Of a stretch of DNA of 64,000 nt, positions 55,460 through 63,656 are shown in pieces. How positions within the stretch are numbered: the stretch's first letter is position 1; every line of letters begins with the position of its first letter. Made by a program: the position numbers and the translations under genes. The notes under the pieces are model-generated. The model searched no databases. It saw only the letters and a program-made list of their open reading frames with translations, and was not told the DNA's origin. Source of the DNA: Tenacibaculum sp. Bg11-29 (lineage in GTDB: Bacteria > Bacteroidota > Bacteroidia > Flavobacteriales > Flavobacteriaceae); the NCBI RefSeq assembly GCF_002836595.1, contig NZ_PJBB01000003.1, forward strand, positions 2,231,001 through 2,295,000, written 5' to 3'.

Positions 55460-56719
55460 ATGAAGAAAACGCTATTTTTACTATTATTTTTATTTCTTTC
55501 AAACTCAATTTTGGCATCATTTGTTTATGTGCCAATGAGTAGTGAAAATCAGAAGAATCATTTAAAAGCATACGGAATTGTTTATTACGCGCTACAAAAT
55601 GGTTTAAAAGCAAAATGGTTGTTAAATTATGATGGAGGCGCTTTTTTAATAGAAAATAATGAATCGATAGTAAAAGAATGTAAAATACGGGGAGTTTCAT
55701 ATCAAGTAATTACAGATGCTAAATCGGCATTAATTTTAGAAGAAATTTCTTCACCCTCTAAAAATCAAGAAGCAGTAACTTTAGAAAAAGCACCAAAAAT
55801 AGCAGTGTATTCACCAAAAGGCAAAATGCCTTGGGATGATGCCGTAACCATGGTATTAACCTATGCTGAAATTCCGTTTGATGTAATTTATGACGAAGAA
55901 GTACTGAATGATAAATTATTACTGTACGAGTGGTTGCACTTGCACCACGAAGATTTTACAGGGCAATATGGACGTTTTTATGGTGCGTTTAGAACTGCAC
56001 CTTGGTATATTCAACAGAAAAAAGATGCAGAAGCATTGGCTACAAAATTAGGATACACTAAAGTTTCTGAAGAAAAAAGAGCAGTAGCCAAAAAAATACG
56101 TGATTATGTAGTTGGTGGAGGCTTTATGTTTGCAATGTGCTCAGCTACTGATAGTTTTGATATTTCTTTGGCTGCCGATGGTATTGATATTTGTGAAGGG
56201 ATGTTTGATGGTGATGCATCTGAACCTAGTTATCAATCAAAAATAGATTTTAATAAAACATTTGCGTTTAAAGATTTTCAATTAATTAGAAACCCAACAA
56301 CATACGAGTTTTCATCAATAGATATGACAAGAAAACGAAGAATAAAAAAAGAGGTGGATTATTTTACTTTAAAGGAGTTCTCTGCAAAATGGGATCAAGT
56401 ACCAACCATGTTAACACAAAACCATACACAGTTGGTAAAAGGTTTTATGGGACAAACGACTTCGTTTGATTACAATACAATGAAATCTACTGTTATTGTT
56501 CTGGGAGAAAATAGTACCAACAAAGAAGGTAAATATATACATGGAACGAAAGGGAAAGGAATGTTTACTTTTTATGGTGGTCATGACCCTGAAGATTATC
56601 AGCATAGAATAGGTGATCCAAAGACAGAATTAGATTTACACCCTACATCACCAGGTTATCGTTTAATTTTAAATAATGTGCTTTTTCCTGCAGCAAAAAA
56701 GAAGAAGCAAAAAACATAA
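55460..56719 (+). CDS. Secreted conserved protein, amidotransferase-like fold possible (often named asparagine synthetase B)
   Basis: 419 residues from ATG 55460, chosen because it starts a clean signal peptide (MKKTLFLLLFLFLSNSILAS); the frame is open further up to a TTG at 55439. Visible segments are KIAVYSPKGKMPWDDAVTMV near residue 115, HHEDFTGQYGRFYG near 165 and YVVGGGFMFAMCSATDSFD near 218, where Gly-rich then Cys resembles a nucleophile elbow of class I glutamine amidotransferase folds (inference). I recall the family being labelled asparagine synthetase B beside dnaB in flavobacteria. The protein is secreted and I see no AsnB ATP-PPase motif, so that name is doubtful. Confidence 0.75.
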   Translation: MKKTLFLLLFLFLSNSILASFVYVPMSSENQKNHLKAYGIVYYALQNGLKAKWLLNYDGGAFLIENNESIVKECKIRGVSYQVITDAKSALILEEISSPSKNQEAVTLEKAPKIAVYSPKGKMPWDDAVTMVLTYAEIPFDVIYDEEVLNDKLLLYEWLHLHHEDFTGQYGRFYGAFRTAPWYIQQKKDAEALATKLGYTKVSEEKRAVAKKIRDYVVGGGFMFAMCSATDSFDISLAADGIDICEGMFDGDASEPSYQSKIDFNKTFAFKDFQLIRNPTTYEFSSIDMTRKRRIKKEVDYFTLKEFSAKWDQVPTMLTQNHTQLVKGFMGQTTSFDYNTMKSTVIVLGENSTNKEGKYIHGTKGKGMFTFYGGHDPEDYQHRIGDPKTELDLHPTSPGYRLILNNVLFPAAKKKKQKT

Positions 56720-56725
56720 TTATAT

Positions 56726-58441
56726 TTAAATATTAATTTCCGTTTTCTCTAATTCTTTAATGAAATAAGAAGGTTTAATTTCTGTGAACTTATAAAAAGC
56801 TTTTGAAAAAGATTCTGCATTTTTAAAGCCAACTTCATTTGCTATAGCTTTAATAGTATATTTTCTTAATAAAGAATCTGTTTTTAACCTTTTAACAGTA
56901 TAATTAATTCTTAGGTTATTAATGTAATTAGAAAAAGTAGTGTTTTTATGATGGTTTATTACTTTAGATAAATAATTAGTGTTCGTATTTACTTTATTAG
57001 CTAAAGCTTGTAAACTGTTATCACTATTTAAAAAAGCTTTTTCTTTTTCAAAAATATCTAGTTCTTTTAAAATTGAAGTAACAATATTGTTAGGTATATT
57101 ATGTTTATTTGTAACAGTATTCTTTGTGTTTTGTATAGTTATATGTTTAATAGACTCCCTTTGATTAACTAAATCTAAAAAACGTTTCTTATAGATATTT
57201 CTTTTTTTTAATTGGTAAAGAATTAATAAGGTAGTTATAAAAAGAAGAGATAGGTAGATAAGTTTATTTCTTTTAGATTTTTGAATTTGTTTTTCTAACG
57301 TATATATAATCGCTTTTTTTTCAGCTAAAAGATTTGGGATGTCGTATTCTTCAGTAAAAGTTTTATCTAGTGATTTGTGTTGTTCATTTAGGGCATTTTT
57401 AATTTTTAATAATTTATCTAAATAATAAAGTTGTTTTTTAAAATTACTTTTTAATTTATAATGTTTAGTTAAATATTTAAAGGTGAACTGTAAGTTTTCT
57501 GAAGGTGATTTATGTAGTTGATGTAAAGAATCTACTTTTAAATAGTGTTTTAATGCTGAATTATGATTTTTTAAAGAATCGTAACATTTAGCTATTAAAT
57601 AAAAATTATTTCTAAGAGCATAGTAATTTTCATCATCAATTAAGAAAGGTGTTACTTTATTGTAATAGGATATAGCTTTATTAAAGTTTTTTTGTTTAAA
57701 ATTAATAGTGGCATATATTTTATTTAAATTACCTAAGTAAAAAGATGAGTCCATACTTTTTTTATAAATAGACTTTGCTTTATTACAATAGATATAAGCA
57801 GAATCATATTTTTTTAAGTGAATATAAGAAAAAGGCATATTAACAATAATGGAATAAAAATCAGATTTAGGATTGAAATATTGATTTTTTAAGACATAAT
57901 TATATACTTGTTTGTATAGAATATTGGATTTTTTATGTTTTTTTTGTCTACTTTTTAATAGTGCCAAGAACATTTTGCTTATGTTTAACAGACTATCATT
58001 TTTTATTTTTTTTGTAATTTCTATTACTTTTAAGACATCGGTTAATGATTTGTTAATTACATTTTTATGAAGATAGTATTTACTTCTGTCAATATATATA
58101 CAACTGGGAAAATTTTTGTTAGGTTTTGTTTCTGTTAGTTTTATTAATGAATCACAATAATTTAAATAAATATTTTCATCATTTTTTATATCAGCTAAAT
58201 AATATTTGCCATTAACCATTTCCATAGTGTCTTTTTCTTTTATGGCTTTTGAAAAATAAGCATTTGCATATGTAATTGCTTTTAAGGTGTCGGGTTTACT
58301 TTCGTAAAATAAATCGGACAACTCGTTATAGCCTTTTTGAGATAAAGAATCTAAAGAAAAAGCAGTGTTTTGACTATTAATAGTTAAATTAATTATGAAT
58401 AATAAAGAAAAAATAAGTGTTTTTTTTAAAAAAAAGGACAT
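56726..58441 (-). CDS. Membrane-bound TPR protein with C-terminal AraC-type DNA-binding domain
   Basis: 571 residues. A signal-like N-terminal hydrophobic segment (about 4-22) precedes TPR-like helical repeats (about 60-340), a membrane span (393-410, KLIYLSLLFITTLLILYQ) and a C-terminal AraC/HTH_18 domain (about 480-565; LQALANKVNTNTNYLSKVIN, IKAIANEVGFKNAESFSKAF). The sensor part would be periplasmic and the DNA-binding part cytoplasmic, as in one-component regulators of Bacteroidota. It ends convergently 6 bp after the preceding gene. The target genes are not evident. Confidence 0.85.
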   Translation of the reverse strand: MSFFLKKTLIFSLLFIINLTINSQNTAFSLDSLSQKGYNELSDLFYESKPDTLKAITYANAYFSKAIKEKDTMEMVNGKYYLADIKNDENIYLNYCDSLIKLTETKPNKNFPSCIYIDRSKYYLHKNVINKSLTDVLKVIEITKKIKNDSLLNISKMFLALLKSRQKKHKKSNILYKQVYNYVLKNQYFNPKSDFYSIIVNMPFSYIHLKKYDSAYIYCNKAKSIYKKSMDSSFYLGNLNKIYATINFKQKNFNKAISYYNKVTPFLIDDENYYALRNNFYLIAKCYDSLKNHNSALKHYLKVDSLHQLHKSPSENLQFTFKYLTKHYKLKSNFKKQLYYLDKLLKIKNALNEQHKSLDKTFTEEYDIPNLLAEKKAIIYTLEKQIQKSKRNKLIYLSLLFITTLLILYQLKKRNIYKKRFLDLVNQRESIKHITIQNTKNTVTNKHNIPNNIVTSILKELDIFEKEKAFLNSDNSLQALANKVNTNTNYLSKVINHHKNTTFSNYINNLRINYTVKRLKTDSLLRKYTIKAIANEVGFKNAESFSKAFYKFTEIKPSYFIKELEKTEINI

Positions 58442-58608
58442 GTGTAAATATTATAAGCCTCAAATTTACTGTTTACGTTGTTAAAATAAGTCTTTTTTTT
58501 TGTGTTGATATTGAGGTATTTATGTTTTTTCTTACTCGGGTTTCATGAAAGTAGACTACCTTTTATTGCGTGTTAATAAAACATAGAGGTTCTTTGAGCT
58601 ACGTAAAC

Positions 58609-58690
58609 AAAAGGGTTCGAATACTAAATTATTTAGAAAGGGGAAATTAAATGAAAAAGAAATTTTACAACCACGAACCCTTTTTCTTTT
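58609..58690 (+). terminator. Long-loop hairpin with U tract upstream of the transketolase gene
   Basis: AAAAGGGTTCG (58609-58619) and CGAACCCTTTT (58674-58684) form a perfect 11-bp inverted repeat around a 54-base loop, followed by TCTTTT. An internal AAAGGG in the loop could instead pair with CCCTTT, giving an alternative fold. The rest of the 319-bp spacer 58442-58760 is A+T-rich with near-promoter TACCTTTT at about 58556 and no other clear element. It could be a terminator, attenuator or small RNA 3' end. Confidence 0.45.
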
Positions 58691-58692
58691 AA
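58651..58692 (+). CDS. Possible 13-residue peptide (MKKKFYNHEPFFF) overlapping the hairpin
   Basis: ATG 58651 to TAA 58690-58692, preceded by a purine-rich GAAAGGGGAAA. It has Phe-Phe-Phe and one Tyr, like an aromatic leader. But the TTT TTC TTT codons are the hairpin's own U tract, so the composition may be accidental. Transketolase, downstream, supplies erythrose-4-phosphate for aromatic synthesis, which keeps the idea open. Confidence 0.25.
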   Translation: MKKKFYNHEPFFF

Positions 58693-58708
58693 GAATTAAA
58701 AAAAGAAA

Positions 58709-58739
58709 TTGGCAATTGTTTTATAAACCGTTACTTTTG
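58709..58739 (+). promoter_or_regulatory. Promoter of the transketolase gene (TTG-N20-TACTTTTG)
   Basis: TTG at 58709-58711 and a perfect TAnnTTTG at 58732-58739. Transcription would start near 58746. That rules out ATG 58716 and supports ATG 58761 as the start. Confidence 0.75.
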
Positions 58740-58760
58740 CTCACACAAAACAAAACAACA

Positions 58761-59606
58761 ATGCCAACAACACAACAACTTCAAGATTTTACACAACAGG
58801 TTCGTAGAGATATCGTTCGAATGGTACATGCAGTTAGTTCAGGACATCCAGGAGGATCTTTAGGATGCGCAGAATTTTTAACATGTCTGTATCAAGAAAT
58901 CATGGAGTATTCTACTGATTTTGAAATGGACGGTAATAAAGAAGATTTATTCTTTTTATCTAACGGACACATTTCACCGGTATATTACAGTGTTTTAGCT
59001 CGTAGTGGATTTTTTCCAGTAGCTGAGTTAGCAACCTTTAGAAAGTTAAATACTCGTTTACAAGGACACCCAACAACACATGAAAAATTACCAGGTATTC
59101 GTATCGCTTCAGGATCGTTAGGACAAGGTATGAGTGTTGCTATTGGTGCAGCAGAAGCTAAGAAGTTAAATGGAGATGATAAAATTGTATACACATTACA
59201 TGGTGATGGTGAGCTACAAGAGGGGCAGAACTGGGAAGCAGCAATGTATGCATCAGGAAAAAAAATTGATAATTTAATTTCAACTATTGATGTAAACGAA
59301 AAGCAAATTGATGGTACTACAGATCAAGTATTAGCAATGGGAAGCTTAAAAGCTAAATTTGAAGCTTTTGGTTGGGATGTATTAGAAGTAAGAGAAGGAA
59401 ATAATGTTGAAGCTATTTTAAGCGGAATGGCAGATGCAAAATCTCGTACAGGTAAAGGAAAACCAGTTTGTGTATTATTGTATACAGAAATGGGGAATGG
59501 TATCGATTTTATGATGAATACACATGCTTGGCATGGTAAAGCACCAAATGATGAGCAGTTAGCTGAGTCATTAGCTCAAAACCCTGAGACATTAGGAGAT
59601 TATTAA
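58761..59606 (+). CDS. Transketolase, N-terminal (thiamine-diphosphate-binding) subunit
   Basis: 281 residues. Contains VSSGHPGGSLGCAEFL near residue 23, FLSNGHISPVYYS near 58 and the ThDP/Mg motif HGDGELQEGQNWEAAMYA near 149. It corresponds only to the N-terminal half of a normal transketolase (about 650 residues). Split transketolases are known, with the C-terminal half usually encoded next door, but here the next gene is bshA and no C-terminal half lies in the window. The family moves two-carbon units in the pentose phosphate pathway. ATG 58761 lies just after the promoter, so it is preferred to ATG 58716. Confidence 0.92.
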   Translation: MPTTQQLQDFTQQVRRDIVRMVHAVSSGHPGGSLGCAEFLTCLYQEIMEYSTDFEMDGNKEDLFFLSNGHISPVYYSVLARSGFFPVAELATFRKLNTRLQGHPTTHEKLPGIRIASGSLGQGMSVAIGAAEAKKLNGDDKIVYTLHGDGELQEGQNWEAAMYASGKKIDNLISTIDVNEKQIDGTTDQVLAMGSLKAKFEAFGWDVLEVREGNNVEAILSGMADAKSRTGKGKPVCVLLYTEMGNGIDFMMNTHAWHGKAPNDEQLAESLAQNPETLGDY

Positions 59607-59634
59607 AAGTTAAATTTTAGTAACAATATATTAT

Positions 59635-59710
59635 AAACGTCATTACGAAGAAGTATGACGAAGTAATCTTAAAATATTAAGAGAACTTCACTTCTTTCGT
59701 AATGACGTTT
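59635..59710. repeat. Palindromic intergenic repeat (CGTCATTACGAAG family) after the transketolase gene
   Basis: AAACGTCATTACGAAGAAGT on the left and ACTTCTTTCGTAATGACGTTT on the right are near-perfect inverted ends of a roughly 76-bp element related to those at 17909 and 22931. The right end runs into TTTTTTTT, so it may also terminate transcription. Confidence 0.8.
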
Positions 59711-59793
59711 TTTTTATGCTTTTATTCACAAAAAAACGTAAGTAAAATTGTAGATTTACGTCAATAACGATACTATAATAATCAAGCGTAAAT

Positions 59794-60924
59794 ATGAGAA
59801 TAGGAATTGTATGTTATCCTACATTTGGAGGAAGTGGAGTAGTAGCAACTGAGTTAGGAATGGCATTGGCAGATAAAGGTCATGAAGTACATTTTATAAC
59901 CTATAACCAACCCGTTCGATTAGACTTTTTTTCACATCGTTTACATTTTCATGAAGTTGTTTTAGAAGAGTATCCGTTGTTTCAATACCAACCTTATGAA
60001 TTAGCTTTGTCTAGTAAAATGGTGGAAGTAGTTGAAAAGCACCAATTAGAAGTTTTACATGTACATTATGCTATACCACATGCGTATGCTGCGTATATGG
60101 CAAAAAAAATGTTAGAAGATAAAGGTATAAATGTAAAGGTAGTTACTACTTTACATGGTACAGATATTACTTTGGTAGGAAGTCACCCTACTTATAAAAC
60201 TGCAGTAGAATTTAGTATTAATAAATCAGATGAAGTAACAACCGTATCTAATAGTTTAAAAGAAGATACGTTACGTTTATTTAATATTGAAAAAGACATT
60301 AAAGTGGTCTATAATTTTATTGATGGTGTAAAATATGACAATGCACATCAAACAGAATGTAAACGTATTGCATTGGCTAAACCAGAAGAGAAAATTTTAA
60401 CACATGTAAGTAATTTTCGACCAGTGAAACGTACCGATGATGTGATTAAGATTTTTAATGAGATTCAAAAAGAAATTCCATCAAAATTATTAATGGTGGG
60501 GGATGGACCAGAGCGTTTAAAGGCAGAAAATTTAGTAAACAAATTTGGACTACAAGATAAAGTATTGTTTATGGGGAATAGTAGAGAAGTTGAGAAAATT
60601 CTATGTTATTCTGATGTGTTTTTATTGCCTTCAGAAACTGAAAGCTTTGGTTTAGCAGCCTTAGAAGCAATGGCAGCAAGTACGGCTGTGATATCAACAA
60701 ATTGTGGAGGTTTACCAGAAGTAAATATTCATGGTAAAACAGGTTATTTAAGTAATCTTGGTGATGTAGATGATATGGCTAAAAACGCAATTAAAATATT
60801 AAGAGATACTACCGTTTTAAATCAATTTAAAATGAATGCTAAGGAGCATATTAAGTTATTCTCTTTAGAAAATATATTGCCTGTTTATGAAGCAATTTAT
60901 AAAAGTTGTTCAGAGGTGGTTTAA
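59794..60924 (+). CDS. bshA: N-acetyl-alpha-D-glucosaminyl L-malate synthase (bacillithiol synthesis)
   Basis: A GT4-family glycosyltransferase joining UDP-GlcNAc and L-malate, the first step to the thiol cofactor bacillithiol. The 376-residue protein has GIVCYPTFGGSGVVATELG (3-21), HVHYAIPHAYAAYMAK near residue 92, TTLHGTDITLVG near 119, SNFRPVKRTDDVI near 210 and ESFGLAALEAMA near 287. The N-terminal pattern is specific for BshA rather than general GT4 enzymes. No bshB or bshC is in the window. Confidence 0.93.
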   Translation: MRIGIVCYPTFGGSGVVATELGMALADKGHEVHFITYNQPVRLDFFSHRLHFHEVVLEEYPLFQYQPYELALSSKMVEVVEKHQLEVLHVHYAIPHAYAAYMAKKMLEDKGINVKVVTTLHGTDITLVGSHPTYKTAVEFSINKSDEVTTVSNSLKEDTLRLFNIEKDIKVVYNFIDGVKYDNAHQTECKRIALAKPEEKILTHVSNFRPVKRTDDVIKIFNEIQKEIPSKLLMVGDGPERLKAENLVNKFGLQDKVLFMGNSREVEKILCYSDVFLLPSETESFGLAALEAMAASTAVISTNCGGLPEVNIHGKTGYLSNLGDVDDMAKNAIKILRDTTVLNQFKMNAKEHIKLFSLENILPVYEAIYKSCSEVV

Positions 60925-60927
60925 TAT

Positions 60928-60955
60928 AAAAGCGCAACCTAAGTTGCGCTTTTTA
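60928..60955. terminator. Bidirectional terminator between bshA and aroB
   Basis: AAAAGCGCAAC (60928-60938) and GTTGCGCTTTT (60943-60953) form a GC-rich stem with a 4-base loop and U tracts both ways. Confidence 0.9.
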
Positions 60956-60959
60956 CATT

Positions 60960-62018
60960 TTATAAATTGTAATATTTTAAACTATCAATAATTAATTCAC
61001 TCGGAACTTTACAATCTATTTTAAAATCTTCATAGTTTTTTAAGAGAACAAAATTAATCTCTCCGGCTACATTTTTCTTATCATGCTTCATTAACTCCAT
61101 AATTGCAGAAAAATCTTCTTCTAAAATGATTACTTTGCCATAAATAGCGATAATAGCTTTCTTTAAATCTTGAAGATTATCAGAAGGAAAACCTAGAAGT
61201 TCGGCAGAAATATAGGCTTCACAAACGATACCAATAGCAATAGCTTCACCATGAGTTAAGTTTTCTTTAGCTGAGCTTTCTAAAAAATGAGACTCAATAC
61301 CGTGCCCAATTGTATGCCCCCAATTTAAAACTTTACGAATACTTTGTTCTGTAGGATCCTCTAAAACAACCTCGTTTTTAATTTCAATAGAACGATGAAT
61401 TAAGTCAATAATATTCAAATCTGCATTATCTTTAATCTCATTAAAAAGGCGAATATCATGTGTCATCCCGTATTTAATAATCTCAGCAGTACCAGATCTA
61501 ATTTCACGAGCAATAAGTGTTTGTAAATATTCTGGATCAAGTACAATCATTTCAGGATTAGCAAACAAACCAATTTGATTTTTTAAAACACCTAAATCAA
61601 CTCCAGTTTTACCACCAACAGAAGCATCAACCATGCTAAGTAGGGTAGTGGGAATATTAATAAAATCGATTCCACGTTTAAAAGTAGAAGCAACAAAACC
61701 ACCTAAATCAGTAATAACACCACCCCCTAAGGTAATTAATAAGCTTTTTCTGTCGGCACCTAATTCGGTCATGGCATTCCAAACACCAACACAAGTTTCT
61801 ATGTTTTTGTTAATTTCACCAGCCTCAATCTGAATTACTTCTATTGGTTTATCTGTTTCTAATAATTGTATAAATCGAGGATAACAATGTTCAAGAGTAT
61901 TGTCATCAACCAGCATAAAGATAGATGAATAATTGTTTTTACGAATTAAGTTCGTTAACTCGTTATATGCCTTTTCATTAAAATGAATAGGGTATGTTAC
62001 AGCTTGAATAGTAGTCAT
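60960..62018 (-). CDS. aroB: 3-dehydroquinate synthase
   Basis: Second step of the shikimate pathway. The 352-residue NAD- and zinc-dependent enzyme has LGGGVITDLGGFVASTFKRG near residue 97, SVGGKTGVDLGVLKNQIG near 131 and the metal site LNWGHTIGHGIES near 232. Length is normal. It is monocistronic and divergent from the proline dehydrogenase gene across a 105-bp spacer. Confidence 0.95.
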   Translation of the reverse strand: MTTIQAVTYPIHFNEKAYNELTNLIRKNNYSSIFMLVDDNTLEHCYPRFIQLLETDKPIEVIQIEAGEINKNIETCVGVWNAMTELGADRKSLLITLGGGVITDLGGFVASTFKRGIDFINIPTTLLSMVDASVGGKTGVDLGVLKNQIGLFANPEMIVLDPEYLQTLIAREIRSGTAEIIKYGMTHDIRLFNEIKDNADLNIIDLIHRSIEIKNEVVLEDPTEQSIRKVLNWGHTIGHGIESHFLESSAKENLTHGEAIAIGIVCEAYISAELLGFPSDNLQDLKKAIIAIYGKVIILEEDFSAIMELMKHDKKNVAGEINFVLLKNYEDFKIDCKVPSELIIDSLKYYNL

Positions 62019-62082
62019 TGTAATCTATAATTTAGAGGCGAAAATAAATAGAAAAAATTAAAATAATATGATTACAGTCAGT

Positions 62083-62090
62083 TATATTTG
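62083..62090 (+). promoter_or_regulatory. Promoter -7 element (TATATTTG) of the proline dehydrogenase gene
   Basis: A perfect TAnnTTTG match 33 bp before the ATG at 62124. Confidence 0.65.
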
Positions 62091-62123
62091 TCTTTACAAA
62101 CTATAGATTAAATTTTTTTAGTA

Positions 62124-63287
62124 ATGACACTTTTTAATAATACAGAAACGGCTTTTAAATTAAAATCAGACTCAGAGTTAGAGCGTGCTTATTTTTTATT
62201 TAGAATGATACAAAACCAACCAATGGTTCGTATTGGTACAGCGGTAACTAATTTTGCATTAAAAGCACACTTGCCTGTTGAAGGATTAATTCGTTCTACG
62301 GTTTTTGATCATTTTTGTGGAGGTGTAACAGAAGATGATTGTTTACCTGTAATAGATAAAATGTTTACAAAAGGTAAAGTACATAGTGTGTTAGATTATT
62401 CTGTAGAAGGAAAAGAAGAAGAAGAAAGTTTTGATGATGTATTAAGAATGACATTAAAAACAATTGATTTTGCTGAAGAAAAAAAATCGATACCCTATGC
62501 TGTTTTTAAACCAACCGGATTTGGACGTTTTGCTTTGTACCAAAAGTTAACAGAGAAAAAAGAATTAACGGTAGAAGAAAAATCTGAATGGATTAAAGTA
62601 GTAGAACGTTTTCATACAGTTTGTAAATTAGCTGTAGCAAAAGATGTTCCTTTATTAATTGATGCTGAAGAGAGTTGGATGCAAGATGCAGCTGATAATT
62701 TGGTTGAAGAATTAATGGAGACATATAATAAAGAGAAAGCGATTGTTTTCAATACATTACAAATGTATCGTCATGATCGTATGGATTATTTAAGAGGTTT
62801 ACATCAAAAAGCATATCAAAAAGGGTACCACATAGGTATGAAAGTAGTACGTGGTGCGTATATGGAGAAGGAACGTGAGAGAGCGGAAAAGAACGAATAT
62901 GCCTCTCCAATTTGTAAAGATAAACCGGCTACTGATACTAATTATAACGAAGCAATTCGATTTATGATGGAACATAAAAGTATGGCTATTTTTGCAGGAA
63001 CTCATAATGAAGAGAGTTCTTCTTTATTAATAGATTTAGCTAAAGAGTATAATGTTAAATCAAATGATAATCGTATGTGGTTTGGTCAGTTATATGGTAT
63101 GAGTGATCATATAAGTTTTAACTTAGCAGAACAAGGCTATAATGTAGCAAAGTATGTTCCATTTGGTCCTGTACGTGATGTTATGCCTTATTTAATTCGT
63201 AGAGCAGAAGAAAATACTTCAATAGAAGGACAAACTTCTAGAGAACTTAATTTATTAAAAACAGAAAGAAAACGACGTAAATTGTAA
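62124..63287 (+). CDS. Proline dehydrogenase (stand-alone)
   Basis: FAD-linked oxidation of proline to pyrroline-5-carboxylate. The 387-residue protein has the barrel motifs VPLLIDAEESWMQDAADNL near residue 175, LRGLHQKAYQKGYHIGMK near 220, VVRGAYMEKERERA near 239 and the C-terminal AKYVPFGPVRDVMPYLIRRA near 345, which matches the YVPYG...YLxRR signature of PutA/PRODH. It is a mono-functional PRODH, not a PutA fusion. Its last base overlaps the next gene's ATG (TAATG), suggesting coupling. Confidence 0.93.
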   Translation: MTLFNNTETAFKLKSDSELERAYFLFRMIQNQPMVRIGTAVTNFALKAHLPVEGLIRSTVFDHFCGGVTEDDCLPVIDKMFTKGKVHSVLDYSVEGKEEEESFDDVLRMTLKTIDFAEEKKSIPYAVFKPTGFGRFALYQKLTEKKELTVEEKSEWIKVVERFHTVCKLAVAKDVPLLIDAEESWMQDAADNLVEELMETYNKEKAIVFNTLQMYRHDRMDYLRGLHQKAYQKGYHIGMKVVRGAYMEKERERAEKNEYASPICKDKPATDTNYNEAIRFMMEHKSMAIFAGTHNEESSSLLIDLAKEYNVKSNDNRMWFGQLYGMSDHISFNLAEQGYNVAKYVPFGPVRDVMPYLIRRAEENTSIEGQTSRELNLLKTERKRRKL

Positions 63288-63589
63288 TGAATGCGGTTGA
63301 TGAAATAAAGGAAGTAATAAAAAAAAATAAAAAAAGAGTAGCAAAAGAACTTCAAGAAAGTAAAGAATTAGTTTTTTTGGTTAAAAAATCTATTACCACA
63401 AAATTGACTGATGAAGAAAAGGGAAAGGTAAAAGAACAACTTTTAGATATTTGTAAAGCAATTCCTGCTTTTACTGTATTTATGCTACCCGGAGGCGCAT
63501 TATTACTCCCTTTATTGATAAAATTAATTCCAGATATTTTGCCAAGTGCCTTTAGAGCAGACGATGAACCTTTAGAAGAAGAAAAATAA
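63287..63589 (+). CDS. Small LETM1-like protein
   Basis: 100 residues. The C-terminal half ([20 protein letters not shown] followed by [18 protein letters not shown]) matches the LETM1-like domain, in eukaryotes part of a mitochondrial ion-exchange protein; bacterial function is unknown. The N-terminus is Lys-rich and helical, and the C-terminus acidic. It is translationally coupled to the proline dehydrogenase gene by a one-base overlap. Confidence 0.78.
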   Translation: MNAVDEIKEVIKKNKKRVAKELQESKELVFLVKKSITTKLTDEEKGKVKEQLLDICKAIPAFTVFMLPGGALLLPLLIKLIPDILPSAFRADDEPLEEEK

Positions 63590-63605
63590 TTCAGCTTCAT
63601 TTTTA

Positions 63606-63634
63606 TTGTTTTCATTTTTAAAACACTACTTTTG
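63606..63634 (+). promoter_or_regulatory. Promoter of typA (TTG-N18-TACTTTTG)
   Basis: TTG 63606-63608 and a perfect TAnnTTTG at 63627-63634, 22 bp before the typA ATG. This is a model example of the phylum's promoter. Confidence 0.75.
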
Positions 63635-63656
63635 CAGCTTTAAAAAACGAGCAAGA

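Noticed and set aside
58611-58622. GGGTTCGAATAC resembling a tRNA T-arm
   Set aside because: No acceptor, D or anticodon stems can be formed around it at tRNA distances; it is part of the 11-bp inverted repeat.
58716-58760. An upstream ATG giving the transketolase subunit 15 extra residues
   Set aside because: It lies before the promoter -7 element at 58732-58739 and is not expected to be in the mRNA; homologous proteins begin near the 58761 ATG.
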